Assembly: GCF_028200735.1 (NCBI RefSeq)
Contig: NZ_JAQKPV010000002.1
Coordinates: 124,001-188,000 of the forward strand
Direction of reading: 5' to 3'
DNA length: 64,000 nucleotides
Origin: Streptomyces sp. ACA25
GTDB lineage: Bacteria > Actinomycetota > Actinomycetes > Streptomycetales > Streptomycetaceae
Shown here: in pieces, positions 53,724 through 62,600 of the stretch
How positions within the stretch are numbered: the first letter of the stretch is position 1
Layout of the letters: each line of letters begins with the position of its first letter
Program-made: the position numbers and the translations under genes
Notes under the pieces: generated by a model
Told to the model about the DNA's origin: nothing
What the model saw: the letters and a program-made list of their open reading frames with translations, nothing else
The model's database searches: none

Positions 53724-54887
53724 TCAGGCTGAGGGGACGCCGAGTTCGCGGGCAATGAGCATGCGCTGGACCTCGCTGGTACCCTCGCCGATTTCCAGGA
53801 TCTTGGAGTCGCGCCACATCCGGGCGACCGGGTATTCGTTCATGAAGCCGTAGCCGCCGTGGATCTGGGTGGCTTCCCGGGCGTTGGTGACCGCGATCTC
53901 CGAGGAATACAGCTTGGCGATGGCGGCCTCCTTCTTGAACGGCTCCCCGGCCGTCAGCCGGGACGCGGCGTCGCGCCAGGCCAGGCGGGCGGTGTGGGCG
54001 CGCATCTCCATGTCGGCCAGCTTGAACTGGATCGCCTGGTTGGCGCCGATCGGCCTGCCGAACGCCTCCCGGGCACCGGCGTAGGACACCGACTCGTCCA
54101 CACAGCCCTGGGCCAGGCCGGTGGCGAGCGCGGCGATGGCGATCCGGCCCTCGTCGAGGATGCGCAGGAACTGGGCATAACCGCGGCCCTCCTCCCCCAG
54201 CAGGTTGGCCACCGGGACCCGGACGTCGGCGAACGACAGCTCCCGGGTGTCGGAGGCGTTCCAGCCCACCTTGGAATACGGGGCGGCGACGGTGAAGCCG
54301 GGGGTGCCGGAGGGGACGATGATCGTGGAGATCCGGGGCGCACCGTCCGGCTTGCGGCCGGTGACGGCGGTGACGGTGACCAGACCGGTGATGTCGGTGC
54401 CTGAGTTGGTGATGAAGCTCTTGCTGCCGTTGATCACCCACTCGTCACCGTCCCGGACCGCGGTGGTGCGAGTGCCGCCCGCATCCGATCCGCACTCCGG
54501 CTCGGTGAGGCCGAAGGCACCCAGCATGTCGCCGGAGCACAGGCGCGGAAGCCACTGACGCTTCTGTTCCTCGGTACCGAAGCGGTACAGCGGCATGGCG
54601 CCGAGGGAGACGCCTGCCTCGAGGGTGATGGCGACGGAGGAGTCGACACGGGCGAGTTCCTCCAGGGCGATGCACAGCGCGAGGTAGTCACCACCCATGC
54701 CGCCGTACTCCTCGGGGAAGGGCAGTCCGAAGAGACCCATCCGGCCCATCTCGCGGACGATCCCGTAGGGGAACTCGTGCCGCTCGTAATGGTCACCGAT
54801 CTTCGGGGCGATCACGTCGTGGGCGAACGCCTCGACAGTGCGGCGGAGTTCCTCGTGCTCGGAGGCGAGCCGGTGGTCCAGGGGCAT
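53724..54887 (-). CDS. acdH: Acyl-CoA dehydrogenase, short/branched-chain type
   Basis: 387 residues; ATG 54887 with AAGGAG. FAD and substrate motifs: AFGLTEPECGSDAGGTRTT, VINGSKSFITNSG, TQIHGGYGFMNEYPVARMW. The catalytic Glu is in IGEGTSEVQR, the medium/short-chain position. The helix-G position used by isovaleryl-CoA dehydrogenases is Gly (LDEGRIAIAA). So by catalytic base it resembles isobutyryl/2-methylbutyryl enzymes although it sits in a leucine-type operon. It starts 2 bp after the HMG-CoA lyase stop. The symbol follows the S. coelicolor homologue as I recall it. Confidence 0.92.
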   Translation of the reverse strand: MPLDHRLASEHEELRRTVEAFAHDVIAPKIGDHYERHEFPYGIVREMGRMGLFGLPFPEEYGGMGGDYLALCIALEELARVDSSVAITLEAGVSLGAMPLYRFGTEEQKRQWLPRLCSGDMLGAFGLTEPECGSDAGGTRTTAVRDGDEWVINGSKSFITNSGTDITGLVTVTAVTGRKPDGAPRISTIIVPSGTPGFTVAAPYSKVGWNASDTRELSFADVRVPVANLLGEEGRGYAQFLRILDEGRIAIAALATGLAQGCVDESVSYAGAREAFGRPIGANQAIQFKLADMEMRAHTARLAWRDAASRLTAGEPFKKEAAIAKLYSSEIAVTNAREATQIHGGYGFMNEYPVARMWRDSKILEIGEGTSEVQRMLIARELGVPSA

Positions 54888-54889
54888 GG

Positions 54890-55846
54890 TCAGGACTCCT
54901 TGTGGGAGAGCGCGCGTACAGTGCGGGACGGGCTCGGCCGTCCCAGCTGCCCGGCCATCCAGTCGCTGGTGGCGACCAGAGCGCCCAGGTCGACCCCGGT
55001 ATCGATGCCGAGGCCGTGCAGCATCCAGAGCAGATCCTCGGTGGCGAGGTTGCCCGTCGCGCTCCTGGCATAAGGGCAGCCGCCGAGGCCGCCCGCGGAG
55101 GCATCGACCGTGGTGATGCCGTGCTGGAGCGCGGTCAGTGTGTTGGACAGTGCCTGGCCGTAGGTGTCGTGGAAGTGCACGGCCAGGCGGTCGGTGGCGA
55201 TTCCGGCGGTGCCGAGGGCGGTGAGCAGCGCGGTGACGTGGCCGGGGGTGGCGACGCCGATGGTGTCGCCGAGGCTGATCTCGTCACAGCCGAGGTCGCT
55301 CAGCCGACGGCAGACGTGCACCACCTGCTCCGTCTCCACCGGGCCCTCCCAGGGGTCCCCGAAGCACATCGAGACGTAGCCCCGGACACTCAGCCCGGCT
55401 TCCTTCGCGCGGGTGACGACCGGCGCGAACATGGCCAGGGATTCCTCGACCGTGCGGTTCAGGTTGGCCCGGGCGAAGGACTCGGTGGCGCTGGCGAAGA
55501 CCGCGATGTCGCGCATCCCGTGGGCCAGGGCCCGGTCGAGGCCACGCTCGTTGGGCACCAGCACGGGCAGCCGGACGCGGCCGGCGAGGTCGCCGAGTTC
55601 GGGCATCAGCTGTTCGGCGTCGGCGAGCTGCGGCACCCACCGGGGGTGCACGAAGCTGCCGGCCTCGACGGTGGTGAGCCCGGTGTCGGCGAGCCGGTGG
55701 ATGAAACCGGACTTCACCTCCAGCGGGACGACCGCCTGTTCGTTCTGCAGGCCGTCCCGGGGACCGACTTCGTGGATCCGCACCCGGGCCGGGAGCCCGT
55801 CGGCGCGGACCTGCGCGGGCAGCCCGAGATCCAGGGTTCCGGTCAT
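54890..55846 (-). CDS. Hydroxymethylglutaryl-CoA lyase
   Basis: 318 residues. The TIM barrel has the DRE-type start [13 protein letters not shown], metal/substrate [12 protein letters not shown] and the catalytic-Cys loop [20 protein letters not shown]. It splits HMG-CoA to acetoacetate and acetyl-CoA, the last step of leucine breakdown. The start ATG 55846 overlaps the upstream carboxylase stop by 4 bp (ATGA), so translation is coupled. Confidence 0.94.
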   Translation of the reverse strand: MTGTLDLGLPAQVRADGLPARVRIHEVGPRDGLQNEQAVVPLEVKSGFIHRLADTGLTTVEAGSFVHPRWVPQLADAEQLMPELGDLAGRVRLPVLVPNERGLDRALAHGMRDIAVFASATESFARANLNRTVEESLAMFAPVVTRAKEAGLSVRGYVSMCFGDPWEGPVETEQVVHVCRRLSDLGCDEISLGDTIGVATPGHVTALLTALGTAGIATDRLAVHFHDTYGQALSNTLTALQHGITTVDASAGGLGGCPYARSATGNLATEDLLWMLHGLGIDTGVDLGALVATSDWMAGQLGRPSPSRTVRALSHKES

Positions 55847-57834
55847 GGTGCTTCCTCCTGCCGGGCGGCGTGCTCCGGTTCTCCGGAGGTGCTCTCGAGC
55901 GGGTCGTGCGGGCTGACGACGGCGAGGACCTGGTCCATGGCGACCGTGCTGCCCGCGATGACCTCGAGCTCGGCGACGGTGCCGGCGTGCGGGGCGGCGA
56001 TCACGTGCTCCATCTTCATTGCCTCGACGATCAGCAGGGCCTGGCCCGCGGTCACCTCGTCACCGACGGCCGCCTTGACCACGGTGACCGTGCCGGGCAT
56101 GGGCGCGGTGAGTGCGTCGGCGCCCAGCGCCCCGTGGGCCCCGGCGGGGGCCACCGGATCGTGGTCCTGGACCTGCCAGGTGTCCCCGTCGCGGCCCAGC
56201 CAGTCCCCCGCGTACCGGAAGTGGTGGAGCAGCCCGTCCACCGGGACGCTCAGCCGGTCGCCGGTCACCTCCCCCTCCACCGGACCGGCCACCTCGACCG
56301 GATCCTGGCCGGGGACGCGCAGGTGGTGGACGACGGGAACGGGGGTGCCGTCCACCCGCCAGCCGGAGGGGACGGAGAACGGGTCGGTCCAGCCGTGCGC
56401 GTCCGGGACCGGGGCCATCCGGTGCTGCCGGAGCAGCGCCGCGGCCCGGTGGACCTCGGGCGGCACCCCGGCGGGCACCAGCCGGTCGGCGTCGCGCTCC
56501 ACCAGCCCGGTGTCCAGCTCGCCGGCCCGGACGTCGGGATGGTCCAGCAGGCGGCGCAGGAAGCCGGTGTTGGTCTGCACGCCGAGGATCACGGTGTCGC
56601 CCAGCGCGCGGCGGAGCGTGCGCAGGGCGCTCGCCCGGTCCGGGCCATGGGCGATGACCTTCGCCAGCATGGGGTCGTAGTCACTGCCCACGGCACCGCC
56701 GGCCAGCAGCCCGGAGTCGGTGCGCACTCCGCCGCCCTGCGGTTCGGCCAGTGCCAGGACGGTCCCGCCCGTCGGCAGGAAGCCGCGGGCCGGGTCCTCG
56801 GCGCAGATCCGGGCCTCGATCGCGTGGCCGGTGAGCCGGATGTGCTCCTGCCGGTGGGTGAGCGGCTCGCCCGCGGCGATCCGCAGCTGGCAGGCGACGA
56901 GGTCGAGGCCGGTGACCAGCTCGGTGACCGGGTGCTCGACCTGGAGGCGGGTGTTCATCTCCATGAAGAAGTACGCGTCCGGGTCGCTGCCCGGAACGAT
57001 GAACTCCACCGTGCCCGCGCCGCGGTAGCCGCAGGAACGCGCGGCGTTGACGGCGGCCTCGCCCATCGCGGCGCGGGTCCGCTCGTCGAGCAGCGGGCTG
57101 GGGGCCTCTTCGATGATCTTCTGGTGCCGGCGCTGCAGCGAGCACTCCCGCTCACCGAGGTGGATGACGTTGCCGTGTTCGTCGGCGAGCACCTGGATCT
57201 CGATGTGCCGGGGCCGGTCGATCCAGCGCTCCACCAGCAGAGTGCCGTCCCCGAAGGAGCTGCGGGCCTCCCGGCGGGCGGCGGCGATCTCCTCGGCCAG
57301 CAGCTCCGGGTCGCGGACCAGCCGCATGCCCTTGCCGCCGCCGCCCGCCGAGGGCTTGAGCAGCACCGGCAGGCCGACTTCCCGGGCGGCGGTGGCCAGC
57401 GCCGCGTCGTCCAGCCCGGAACCGGAGGAGCCGGGCACGACGGGGACGCCGGCCGCCTTGACGGTTTCCTTGGCCCGGATCTTGTCACCCATGAGCTCGA
57501 TGGCCTCGGCCGTGGGGCCGATGAAGACCAGACCGGCACCGGTGACGGCGCGGGCGAAGGCGGCGTTCTCTGCCAGGAAGCCGTAGCCGGGGTGGACGGC
57601 CTGAACGCCGGTGCGGGCCGCCGCATCGAGCAGCCGGTCGGCCGACAGGTAGCTCTCGGCCGCTGCCGCGGGGCCGATCCGGACGGCGGTGTCGGCCTCC
57701 CGGACATGGCGGGCCCCGGCGTCCGCGTCGCTGTGCACGGCGACGGAGCGGATGCCCAGCTGCCGCAGGGTGCGGATGACGCGGACGGCGATCTCACCGC
57801 GGTTGGCGACAAGTACGGTGTCGAACATCCTCAT
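55843..57834 (-). CDS. Biotin-dependent acyl-CoA carboxylase alpha chain (methylcrotonyl-CoA type)
   Basis: 663 residues: biotin carboxylase ([24 protein letters not shown]-grasp [27 protein letters not shown]), a middle BT-like domain, and a C-terminal biotin carrier with [16 protein letters not shown] (biotin on Lys). Together with the beta chain 17 bp upstream it should carboxylate 3-methylcrotonyl-CoA; the downstream HMG-CoA lyase supports this over acetyl/propionyl-CoA. ATG 57834 or 57828; AAGGGGA lies about 12 nt upstream. Confidence 0.93.
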   Translation of the reverse strand: MRMFDTVLVANRGEIAVRVIRTLRQLGIRSVAVHSDADAGARHVREADTAVRIGPAAAAESYLSADRLLDAAARTGVQAVHPGYGFLAENAAFARAVTGAGLVFIGPTAEAIELMGDKIRAKETVKAAGVPVVPGSSGSGLDDAALATAAREVGLPVLLKPSAGGGGKGMRLVRDPELLAEEIAAARREARSSFGDGTLLVERWIDRPRHIEIQVLADEHGNVIHLGERECSLQRRHQKIIEEAPSPLLDERTRAAMGEAAVNAARSCGYRGAGTVEFIVPGSDPDAYFFMEMNTRLQVEHPVTELVTGLDLVACQLRIAAGEPLTHRQEHIRLTGHAIEARICAEDPARGFLPTGGTVLALAEPQGGGVRTDSGLLAGGAVGSDYDPMLAKVIAHGPDRASALRTLRRALGDTVILGVQTNTGFLRRLLDHPDVRAGELDTGLVERDADRLVPAGVPPEVHRAAALLRQHRMAPVPDAHGWTDPFSVPSGWRVDGTPVPVVHHLRVPGQDPVEVAGPVEGEVTGDRLSVPVDGLLHHFRYAGDWLGRDGDTWQVQDHDPVAPAGAHGALGADALTAPMPGTVTVVKAAVGDEVTAGQALLIVEAMKMEHVIAAPHAGTVAELEVIAGSTVAMDQVLAVVSPHDPLESTSGEPEHAARQEEAP

Positions 57835-57850
57835 GGTGACGTGGTTCCCC

Positions 57851-59467
57851 TTACATCCGGAAGATGCCGTAGCCGGGCTCGCCGAGCGGTGCGTTCCCGC
57901 AGGCGGTGAGGGCGAGCCCGAGCACCGTGCGGGTGTCCATCGGGTCGATCACGCCGTCGTCCCACAGCCGCGCGGTGGCGTAGTAGGCGTTGCCCTGGGT
58001 CTCGTACTGTTCGCGCACCGGGGCCTTGAAGGCGTCCTCGTCCTCGGCGGTCCACTCCTCGCCGCGGGCCTCGATCTGGTCCCGCTTGACCGTGGCCAGC
58101 ACGGAGGCCGCCTGCTCGCCGCCCATCACGGAGATCTTGGCGTTGGGCCACATCCACAGGAAGCGCGGGGAGTAGGCCCGCCCGCACATGGAGTAGTTGC
58201 CCGCCCCGTAGGAGCCGCCTATCACGACGGTCAGTTTCGGCACCCGGGTACAGGCCACGGCCGTCACCATCTTGGCGCCGTGCTTGGCGATCCCGCCGGC
58301 CTCGTACGACCTGCCGACCATGAAGCCGGAGATGTTCTGCAGGAAGACCAGCGGGATGCCGCGCTGGTCGCACAGCTCGATGAAGTGCGCGCCCTTCTGG
58401 GCGGACTCGGCGAACAGAATGCCGTTGTTGGCGACGATGCCGACCGGGTGCCCCTGGATCCGGGCGAAGCCGGCGACCAGGGTGGTGCCGTACTCGGACT
58501 TGAACTCCTGGAAACGGGAGCCGTCCACCAGCCGGGCGATGACCTCCCGGACGTCGTAGGGGGTGCGGGAGTCGACCGGGACCACCCCGTAGAGGCCGGC
58601 CGGGTCCACCCGCGGCTCCTCCGCGGGCTCCACCGTCCACGGCAGCGGGCCGCGGCCCGGCAGGGTGGAGACGATGTTGCGAACGGTGCGCAGGGCGTGC
58701 GCGTCATCCTCGGCGAGGTGGTCGGTGACACCGGACACCTTCGCGTGCACCTCGCCTCCGCCGAGCTCCTCGGCGGTGACGACCTCACCGGTCGCCGCCT
58801 TCACCAGCGGCGGGCCGCCCAGGAAGATCGTGCCCTGGTTGCGGACGATCACGGCCTCGTCGCTCATCGCCGGAACGTAGGCGCCGCCCGCGGTGCACGA
58901 CCCGAGGACAGCGGCGATCTGCGGGATGCCCGCGCCGGACATCCGGGCCTGGTTGTAGAAGATCCGCCCGAAGTGCTCCCGGTCGGGGAACACCTCGTCC
59001 TGCATCGGAAGGAAGGCGCCTCCGGAGTCCACCAGGTACAGACAGGGCAGCCGGTTCTCCAGCGCCACCTCCTGGGCCCGCAGGTGCTTCTTCACCGTCA
59101 TCGGGTAGTAGGTGCCGCCCTTGACCGTGGCGTCGTTGGCCACGATCACGGCCTCCCGGCCGCTGACCCGGCCGATGCCGGCGATCACTCCGGCCGCCGG
59201 GGCCTGACCGCCGTACATGCCGTCGGCAGCGAGCGGGGCGAGTTCCAGGAAGGGGGAGCCGGGGTCGAGCAGGGCGTCCACCCGGTCGCGGGGCAGCAGC
59301 TTGCCGCGGGCGGTGTGCCGGGCCCGGGCCCGCTCGCCGCCGCCGAGCCGGGCCGCGGCGAGCTTCTCCCGGAGCCGGCCCACCAGGGTGCGGTGCGCGC
59401 TGTCGTTGGCCCGGTGTGCCCCGGACCCCGGATCGACGGTGCTGCTCAGCACCGGTGCCTGCCGCAT
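57851..59467 (-). CDS. Acyl-CoA carboxylase beta chain (methylcrotonyl-CoA carboxyltransferase)
   Basis: 538 residues; ATG 59467 with GGAGGGCC. The crotonase-fold carboxyltransferase has [65 protein letters not shown] and [15 protein letters not shown]. These are close to methylcrotonyl-CoA carboxylase beta subunits. It is the first gene of the operon, with the TetR-type operator region upstream. Confidence 0.93.
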   Translation of the reverse strand: MRQAPVLSSTVDPGSGAHRANDSAHRTLVGRLREKLAAARLGGGERARARHTARGKLLPRDRVDALLDPGSPFLELAPLAADGMYGGQAPAAGVIAGIGRVSGREAVIVANDATVKGGTYYPMTVKKHLRAQEVALENRLPCLYLVDSGGAFLPMQDEVFPDREHFGRIFYNQARMSGAGIPQIAAVLGSCTAGGAYVPAMSDEAVIVRNQGTIFLGGPPLVKAATGEVVTAEELGGGEVHAKVSGVTDHLAEDDAHALRTVRNIVSTLPGRGPLPWTVEPAEEPRVDPAGLYGVVPVDSRTPYDVREVIARLVDGSRFQEFKSEYGTTLVAGFARIQGHPVGIVANNGILFAESAQKGAHFIELCDQRGIPLVFLQNISGFMVGRSYEAGGIAKHGAKMVTAVACTRVPKLTVVIGGSYGAGNYSMCGRAYSPRFLWMWPNAKISVMGGEQAASVLATVKRDQIEARGEEWTAEDEDAFKAPVREQYETQGNAYYATARLWDDGVIDPMDTRTVLGLALTACGNAPLGEPGYGIFRM

Positions 59468-59560
59468 GGCCCTCCAGCCCCTCGTGGTCGGTGACGGATC
59501 ACGTCAGTGACGGCAGACGTCGGAGACGGGTCGCGTCGATGACGTGCTGCCGGCGGTGGT

Positions 59561-59604
59561 GTTAATCAACGTTAACGTGTCCGCCCGGACAGCGAGGTTA
59601 ACGC
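59561..59604. promoter_or_regulatory. Operator cluster between the carboxylase operon and tetR
   Basis: GTTAATCAAC (59561-59570), CGTTAACG (59570-59577, palindrome) and GTTAAC (59597-59602) are three related elements about one to two helical turns apart. This is the place where the adjacent TetR protein would act on both promoters. Confidence 0.6.
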
Positions 59605-59627
59605 TCACTAACCGCCCTGTCTAGAAT
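59598..59627 (+). promoter_or_regulatory. Promoter of the tetR gene (leaderless)
   Basis: TTAACG (59598-59603) and TAGAAT (59622-59627), 18 nt apart. Transcription would begin at about 59634, which is the ATG itself, and no Shine-Dalgarno is present. Confidence 0.55.
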
Positions 59628-59633
59628 GGCCCC

Positions 59634-60266
59634 ATGACTGGCCCCACGACCACCCGAGCCGCTCGCGGACGCCGCCCGTCCGACCGCCGCGAGCAGATTC
59701 TCCGGGAGGCTTCCCGGCTCTTCGCGGAGCGCGGCTTCCACGGGGTCGGCGTGGACGAGATAGGCGCCGCCGTCGGCGTCAGCGGGCCCGCCCTCTACCG
59801 CCACTTCCCCGGCAAGGACGCGATGCTGACCGAGCTCCTGGTGGGCATCAGCAGCAGGCTGCGGGACGGCGGCCTGGAGCGCGTCCGGACAGCCGCGGAG
59901 CAGGCCCTTCCGCCGGTCGCCACGCTGGATGCCCTCATCGCGGGCCACATCGATTTCGCGCTCGAGGACCGTCCGCTCATCACTCTGCACGACCGGGAGC
60001 TGGACCAGCTTCCGGAGGCGGACCGCAAGCAGGTCAGGCAGCTCCAGCGGCAGTATGTGGAGCTGTGGGTCACGGTGATCCGGGCGGTCCACCCCCGCCT
60101 GCCGGAGCAACAGGCACGCGCCACGGTGCACGCCGTGTTCGGGCTGCTGAACTCCACCCCGCACTTCGCCCGCCCCGGCGCGCTGCCGGCCCGGGCGGAC
60201 ACCGCGGCGCTCCTGCACCGACTGGCACGTGGGGCGTTCGACGCCGCCCTGGACCCCGCCGCCTGA
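59634..60266 (+). CDS. TetR family regulator of the branched-chain catabolic operon
   Basis: 210 residues. The HTH is in RREQILREASRLFAERGFHGVGVDEIGAAVGVSGPALYRHFPGKDAML (about 18-63). The C-terminal ligand domain has no recognised signature. It is divergent from the carboxylase/HMG-CoA lyase/dehydrogenase operon, so it likely represses it and is released by an acyl-CoA. The -10 is 7 nt before the ATG, which suggests a leaderless mRNA. Confidence 0.92.
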   Translation: MTGPTTTRAARGRRPSDRREQILREASRLFAERGFHGVGVDEIGAAVGVSGPALYRHFPGKDAMLTELLVGISSRLRDGGLERVRTAAEQALPPVATLDALIAGHIDFALEDRPLITLHDRELDQLPEADRKQVRQLQRQYVELWVTVIRAVHPRLPEQQARATVHAVFGLLNSTPHFARPGALPARADTAALLHRLARGAFDAALDPAA

Positions 60267-60274
60267 ACACGGCC

Positions 60275-60313
60275 GCCGTCAGCCCGGTCCCCGCCGTGGA
60301 CCGGGCTGACGGC
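60275..60313. terminator. Bidirectional terminator between tetR and the Sel1 gene
   Basis: A perfect 16-bp stem (GCCGTCAGCCCGGTCC and complement), 7-nt loop, between two convergent stop codons. Confidence 0.7.
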
Positions 60314-60314
60314 C

Positions 60315-61994
60315 TCAGGCCGTGAGTTCCTGCCGCAGCGCGTTGCGCAGCTTGGCGGCCCGCTCGGCGACCTCCGCGGGTCCCAGGTCCATGGCCCGGG
60401 TGCACCAGTGGCCGCCCTCCTCCAGGTCGCCCCGGCGGGACGCGAGCAGCGCGAGCTGGAGTGCCGCCCGCCCGTGCCCGGCCTCGGCGGCCCGGGTCCA
60501 CCACAGCGCGGCCTCCGGCTCGCTACCCTCCCGGGCCAGCAGCAGCCCGAGGTTGAAGGCACCGTTGCGGCTGCCCGCCTCGGCGGCCACCCGGTACCAG
60601 CGGGCCGCCTCCACCACGTCGCCCCGGGCAGCAGCGCACATCCCCAGCCGGACCTGGGCGCGCCGGTGCCCGCGGCCGGCGGCGTGGGCGTACCAGTGCT
60701 CGTGCTCCGGTGTCCCGCCGTCCTTCTCCTCGGTGCCGAGCGACCCGGACGATCCCGCCGCCGCCTTCGCCGACCGGCGCTCCAGCAGCACAGCGAGCCG
60801 GAAGGCACCCTCCAGGCTGCCGCCCTCGGCGGCCCGGCGCAGCTGCTCCTCCGCGGCCTGCCGGTCTTCCTGGCTCCCCGCGTCCCTCATCCGTTCGATG
60901 GCGATCTGCAGAGCCGCCTCGGCATGCCCGGCCACCGCGGCCTGCTCGTACCAGCGGCGCGCCAGGGCTGTTTCGCCGCGCCCGGCGTGCAGGATGCCGA
61001 GGTTGAACGCCGCGTCCACGCTGCCCGCCTCGGCCGCCTTGGAGAACCAGGGCTCGGCGCCGTCCGCGTCGCCGCGCTGCAGCAGCAGGACGGCCAGCGC
61101 GTTGGCGGCCTCCCGGTGACCCGCGTAGGCCGCCCGCCGGTACCACTGCTCGGCCTGGCCCATCCGTCCCTGACCGGCGCAGAGCAGCGCGAGGTTGTAC
61201 GCGCCGTTGATGTCGCCCGCCTCCAGGGCGACGCGGTACCAGCGTTCGGCCTCCTGCCGCTCCCCGCGCTCGGCGTGCAGCGCGCCCAGGGCGTTGGCGG
61301 CATTGCCGTTGCCGTCCCGGGCGGCCCGCCGCCACCAGCCCTCCGCACTCTCCGCCTCGCCCGCGTCGCGCAACAAGAAGGCGAGGGCGCAGGCCGCCCG
61401 GCTCTCTCCCGCCTCCGCCGCCTGCAGGTACCACCGTGCTGCCTCGCTGGTCGCGCCCTGCTCCTCCATGTGCACTCCGAGCCGGAGCGCGGCCCGCCGG
61501 TGGCCGCGCGCGGCAGCGAACCGGAACCAGGTCACCGGGTCGTCGGCCAGGCAGCCGTACCGGTAGGCCCCCTCGCGGTGGCCGCGCTCCGCCGCGGTGC
61601 GGAACCACTCCGCGGCGCCCGGGTCGCCCCGGTGGTCGAGCAGGTCGGCCAGCGCGTAGGCGGCCGAGTCGTGCCCGGACTCCGCGGCCTGCCGCAGCCA
61701 GTACTCGGCGGCGACCTCGTCGCCGCGCTCCCGGTGGTAGCGGCCCAGCGAGTGCGCGGCCGGAGCGGAGCCGGCCACAGCGGCGATCCGCCACCAGTCG
61801 GCCGCTTCCTCGCCGCGCCCCGACTGGTGCAGCAGGAATCCCAAGTTGTTGGCGGCGGAGCGGTCCCCGTCCGCCGCGGCAGCGCGCAGCGGTGCTTCCG
61901 CGCTGTCCAGCTCTCCGTGTCGCAGTAGCCTCGCACCCTCCCGCGCCGCTACGGCACTGTTCTCGAACCTCGCCTTGTCCCCCATAAGGTCCAT
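60315..61994 (-). CDS. Sel1-like/TPR repeat protein
   Basis: 559 residues from ATG 61994 (AGGTGGTG upstream); ATG 61985 would give a form 3 residues shorter. It is built of about 13 Sel1-type repeats of roughly 36 residues with the pattern A..LG.LL...G....A..W...AAE.G...A, for example NNLGFLLHQSGRGEEAADWW and FNLGILHAGRGETALARRWY. There is no signal peptide, so it should be a cytoplasmic protein-binding scaffold. Its partner is unknown. It is monocistronic. Confidence 0.88.
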   Translation of the reverse strand: MDLMGDKARFENSAVAAREGARLLRHGELDSAEAPLRAAAADGDRSAANNLGFLLHQSGRGEEAADWWRIAAVAGSAPAAHSLGRYHRERGDEVAAEYWLRQAAESGHDSAAYALADLLDHRGDPGAAEWFRTAAERGHREGAYRYGCLADDPVTWFRFAAARGHRRAALRLGVHMEEQGATSEAARWYLQAAEAGESRAACALAFLLRDAGEAESAEGWWRRAARDGNGNAANALGALHAERGERQEAERWYRVALEAGDINGAYNLALLCAGQGRMGQAEQWYRRAAYAGHREAANALAVLLLQRGDADGAEPWFSKAAEAGSVDAAFNLGILHAGRGETALARRWYEQAAVAGHAEAALQIAIERMRDAGSQEDRQAAEEQLRRAAEGGSLEGAFRLAVLLERRSAKAAAGSSGSLGTEEKDGGTPEHEHWYAHAAGRGHRRAQVRLGMCAAARGDVVEAARWYRVAAEAGSRNGAFNLGLLLAREGSEPEAALWWTRAAEAGHGRAALQLALLASRRGDLEEGGHWCTRAMDLGPAEVAERAAKLRNALRQELTA

Positions 61995-62413
61995 CGTCGC
62001 ACCACCTGAAACCTGCGTACACCGGGTTAGCGCAGCCAGTGAAGTCACTACGTAGGTTTGTCGACTTCCCGATATGGCAACACCCAAACGCGGAACCGGT
62101 TGGGGAGTTGACCTGCTGACGGAGTGAAGTATGTCGGTACCCACTGACACCGCAGGTCAGCTCCTTCCCCTCGGAAAAGCCGAACTCATGCCCAGGAGTG
62201 CACTTCGGGAGCCGACCGGTGACCGGCTCCGTGCCGGACTGCCGAGTAGCCCGGAAACGGACCCTTGACACCTCCCGGGCGGCTCTGTCACATGCGGCTC
62301 CGTCACATGCGGCTCCGCACGGCGGACGGGGAGGGGGACACTCGGCGAGGCCCGGCGAGCCCGCCACGCGGTGCGGAGGCGCAGAGGCGCGCGCCGCGAG
62401 GGGACGCCATGCC
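61995..62413. other. Non-coding stretch upstream of the Sel1 gene
   Basis: About 420 bp holding the Sel1 promoter area and a small tandem repeat; I see no gene with coding character. Confidence 0.4.
62287..62316. repeat. Two-copy 15-bp tandem repeat
   Basis: GTCACATGCGGCTCC occurs twice head to tail (62287-62301 and 62302-62316) without mismatch. Confidence 0.7.
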
Positions 62414-62447
62414 GAAGGGCCCGGAGTCTGATGACTCCGGGCCCTTC
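62414..62447 (-). terminator. Terminator of the second tRNA-fMet
   Basis: A perfect 14-bp stem (GAAGGGCCCGGAGT / ACTCCGGGCCCTTC), 6-nt loop. It shares AAGGGCCCGGA with the terminator of copy 1. Confidence 0.7.
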
Positions 62448-62452
62448 CTTGG

Positions 62453-62526
62453 TAGCGGGGACAGGATTTGAACCTGCGACCTCTGGGTTATGAGCCCAGC
62501 GAGCTACCGAGCTGCTCCACCCCGCG
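62453..62526 (-). tRNA. Initiator tRNA-fMet (anticodon CAT), copy 2
   Basis: 74 nt, identical base for base to copy 1 at 38875, including unpaired C1 and the three G:C pairs of the anticodon stem. CCA is not encoded. Confidence 0.95.
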
Positions 62527-62600
62527 GCGGGTCTCCCTCTCGGGCGACAGACAAGACCTTACCACGGTCCTGACGACCCGTTCCGCGGGGTGTGCGCAGG

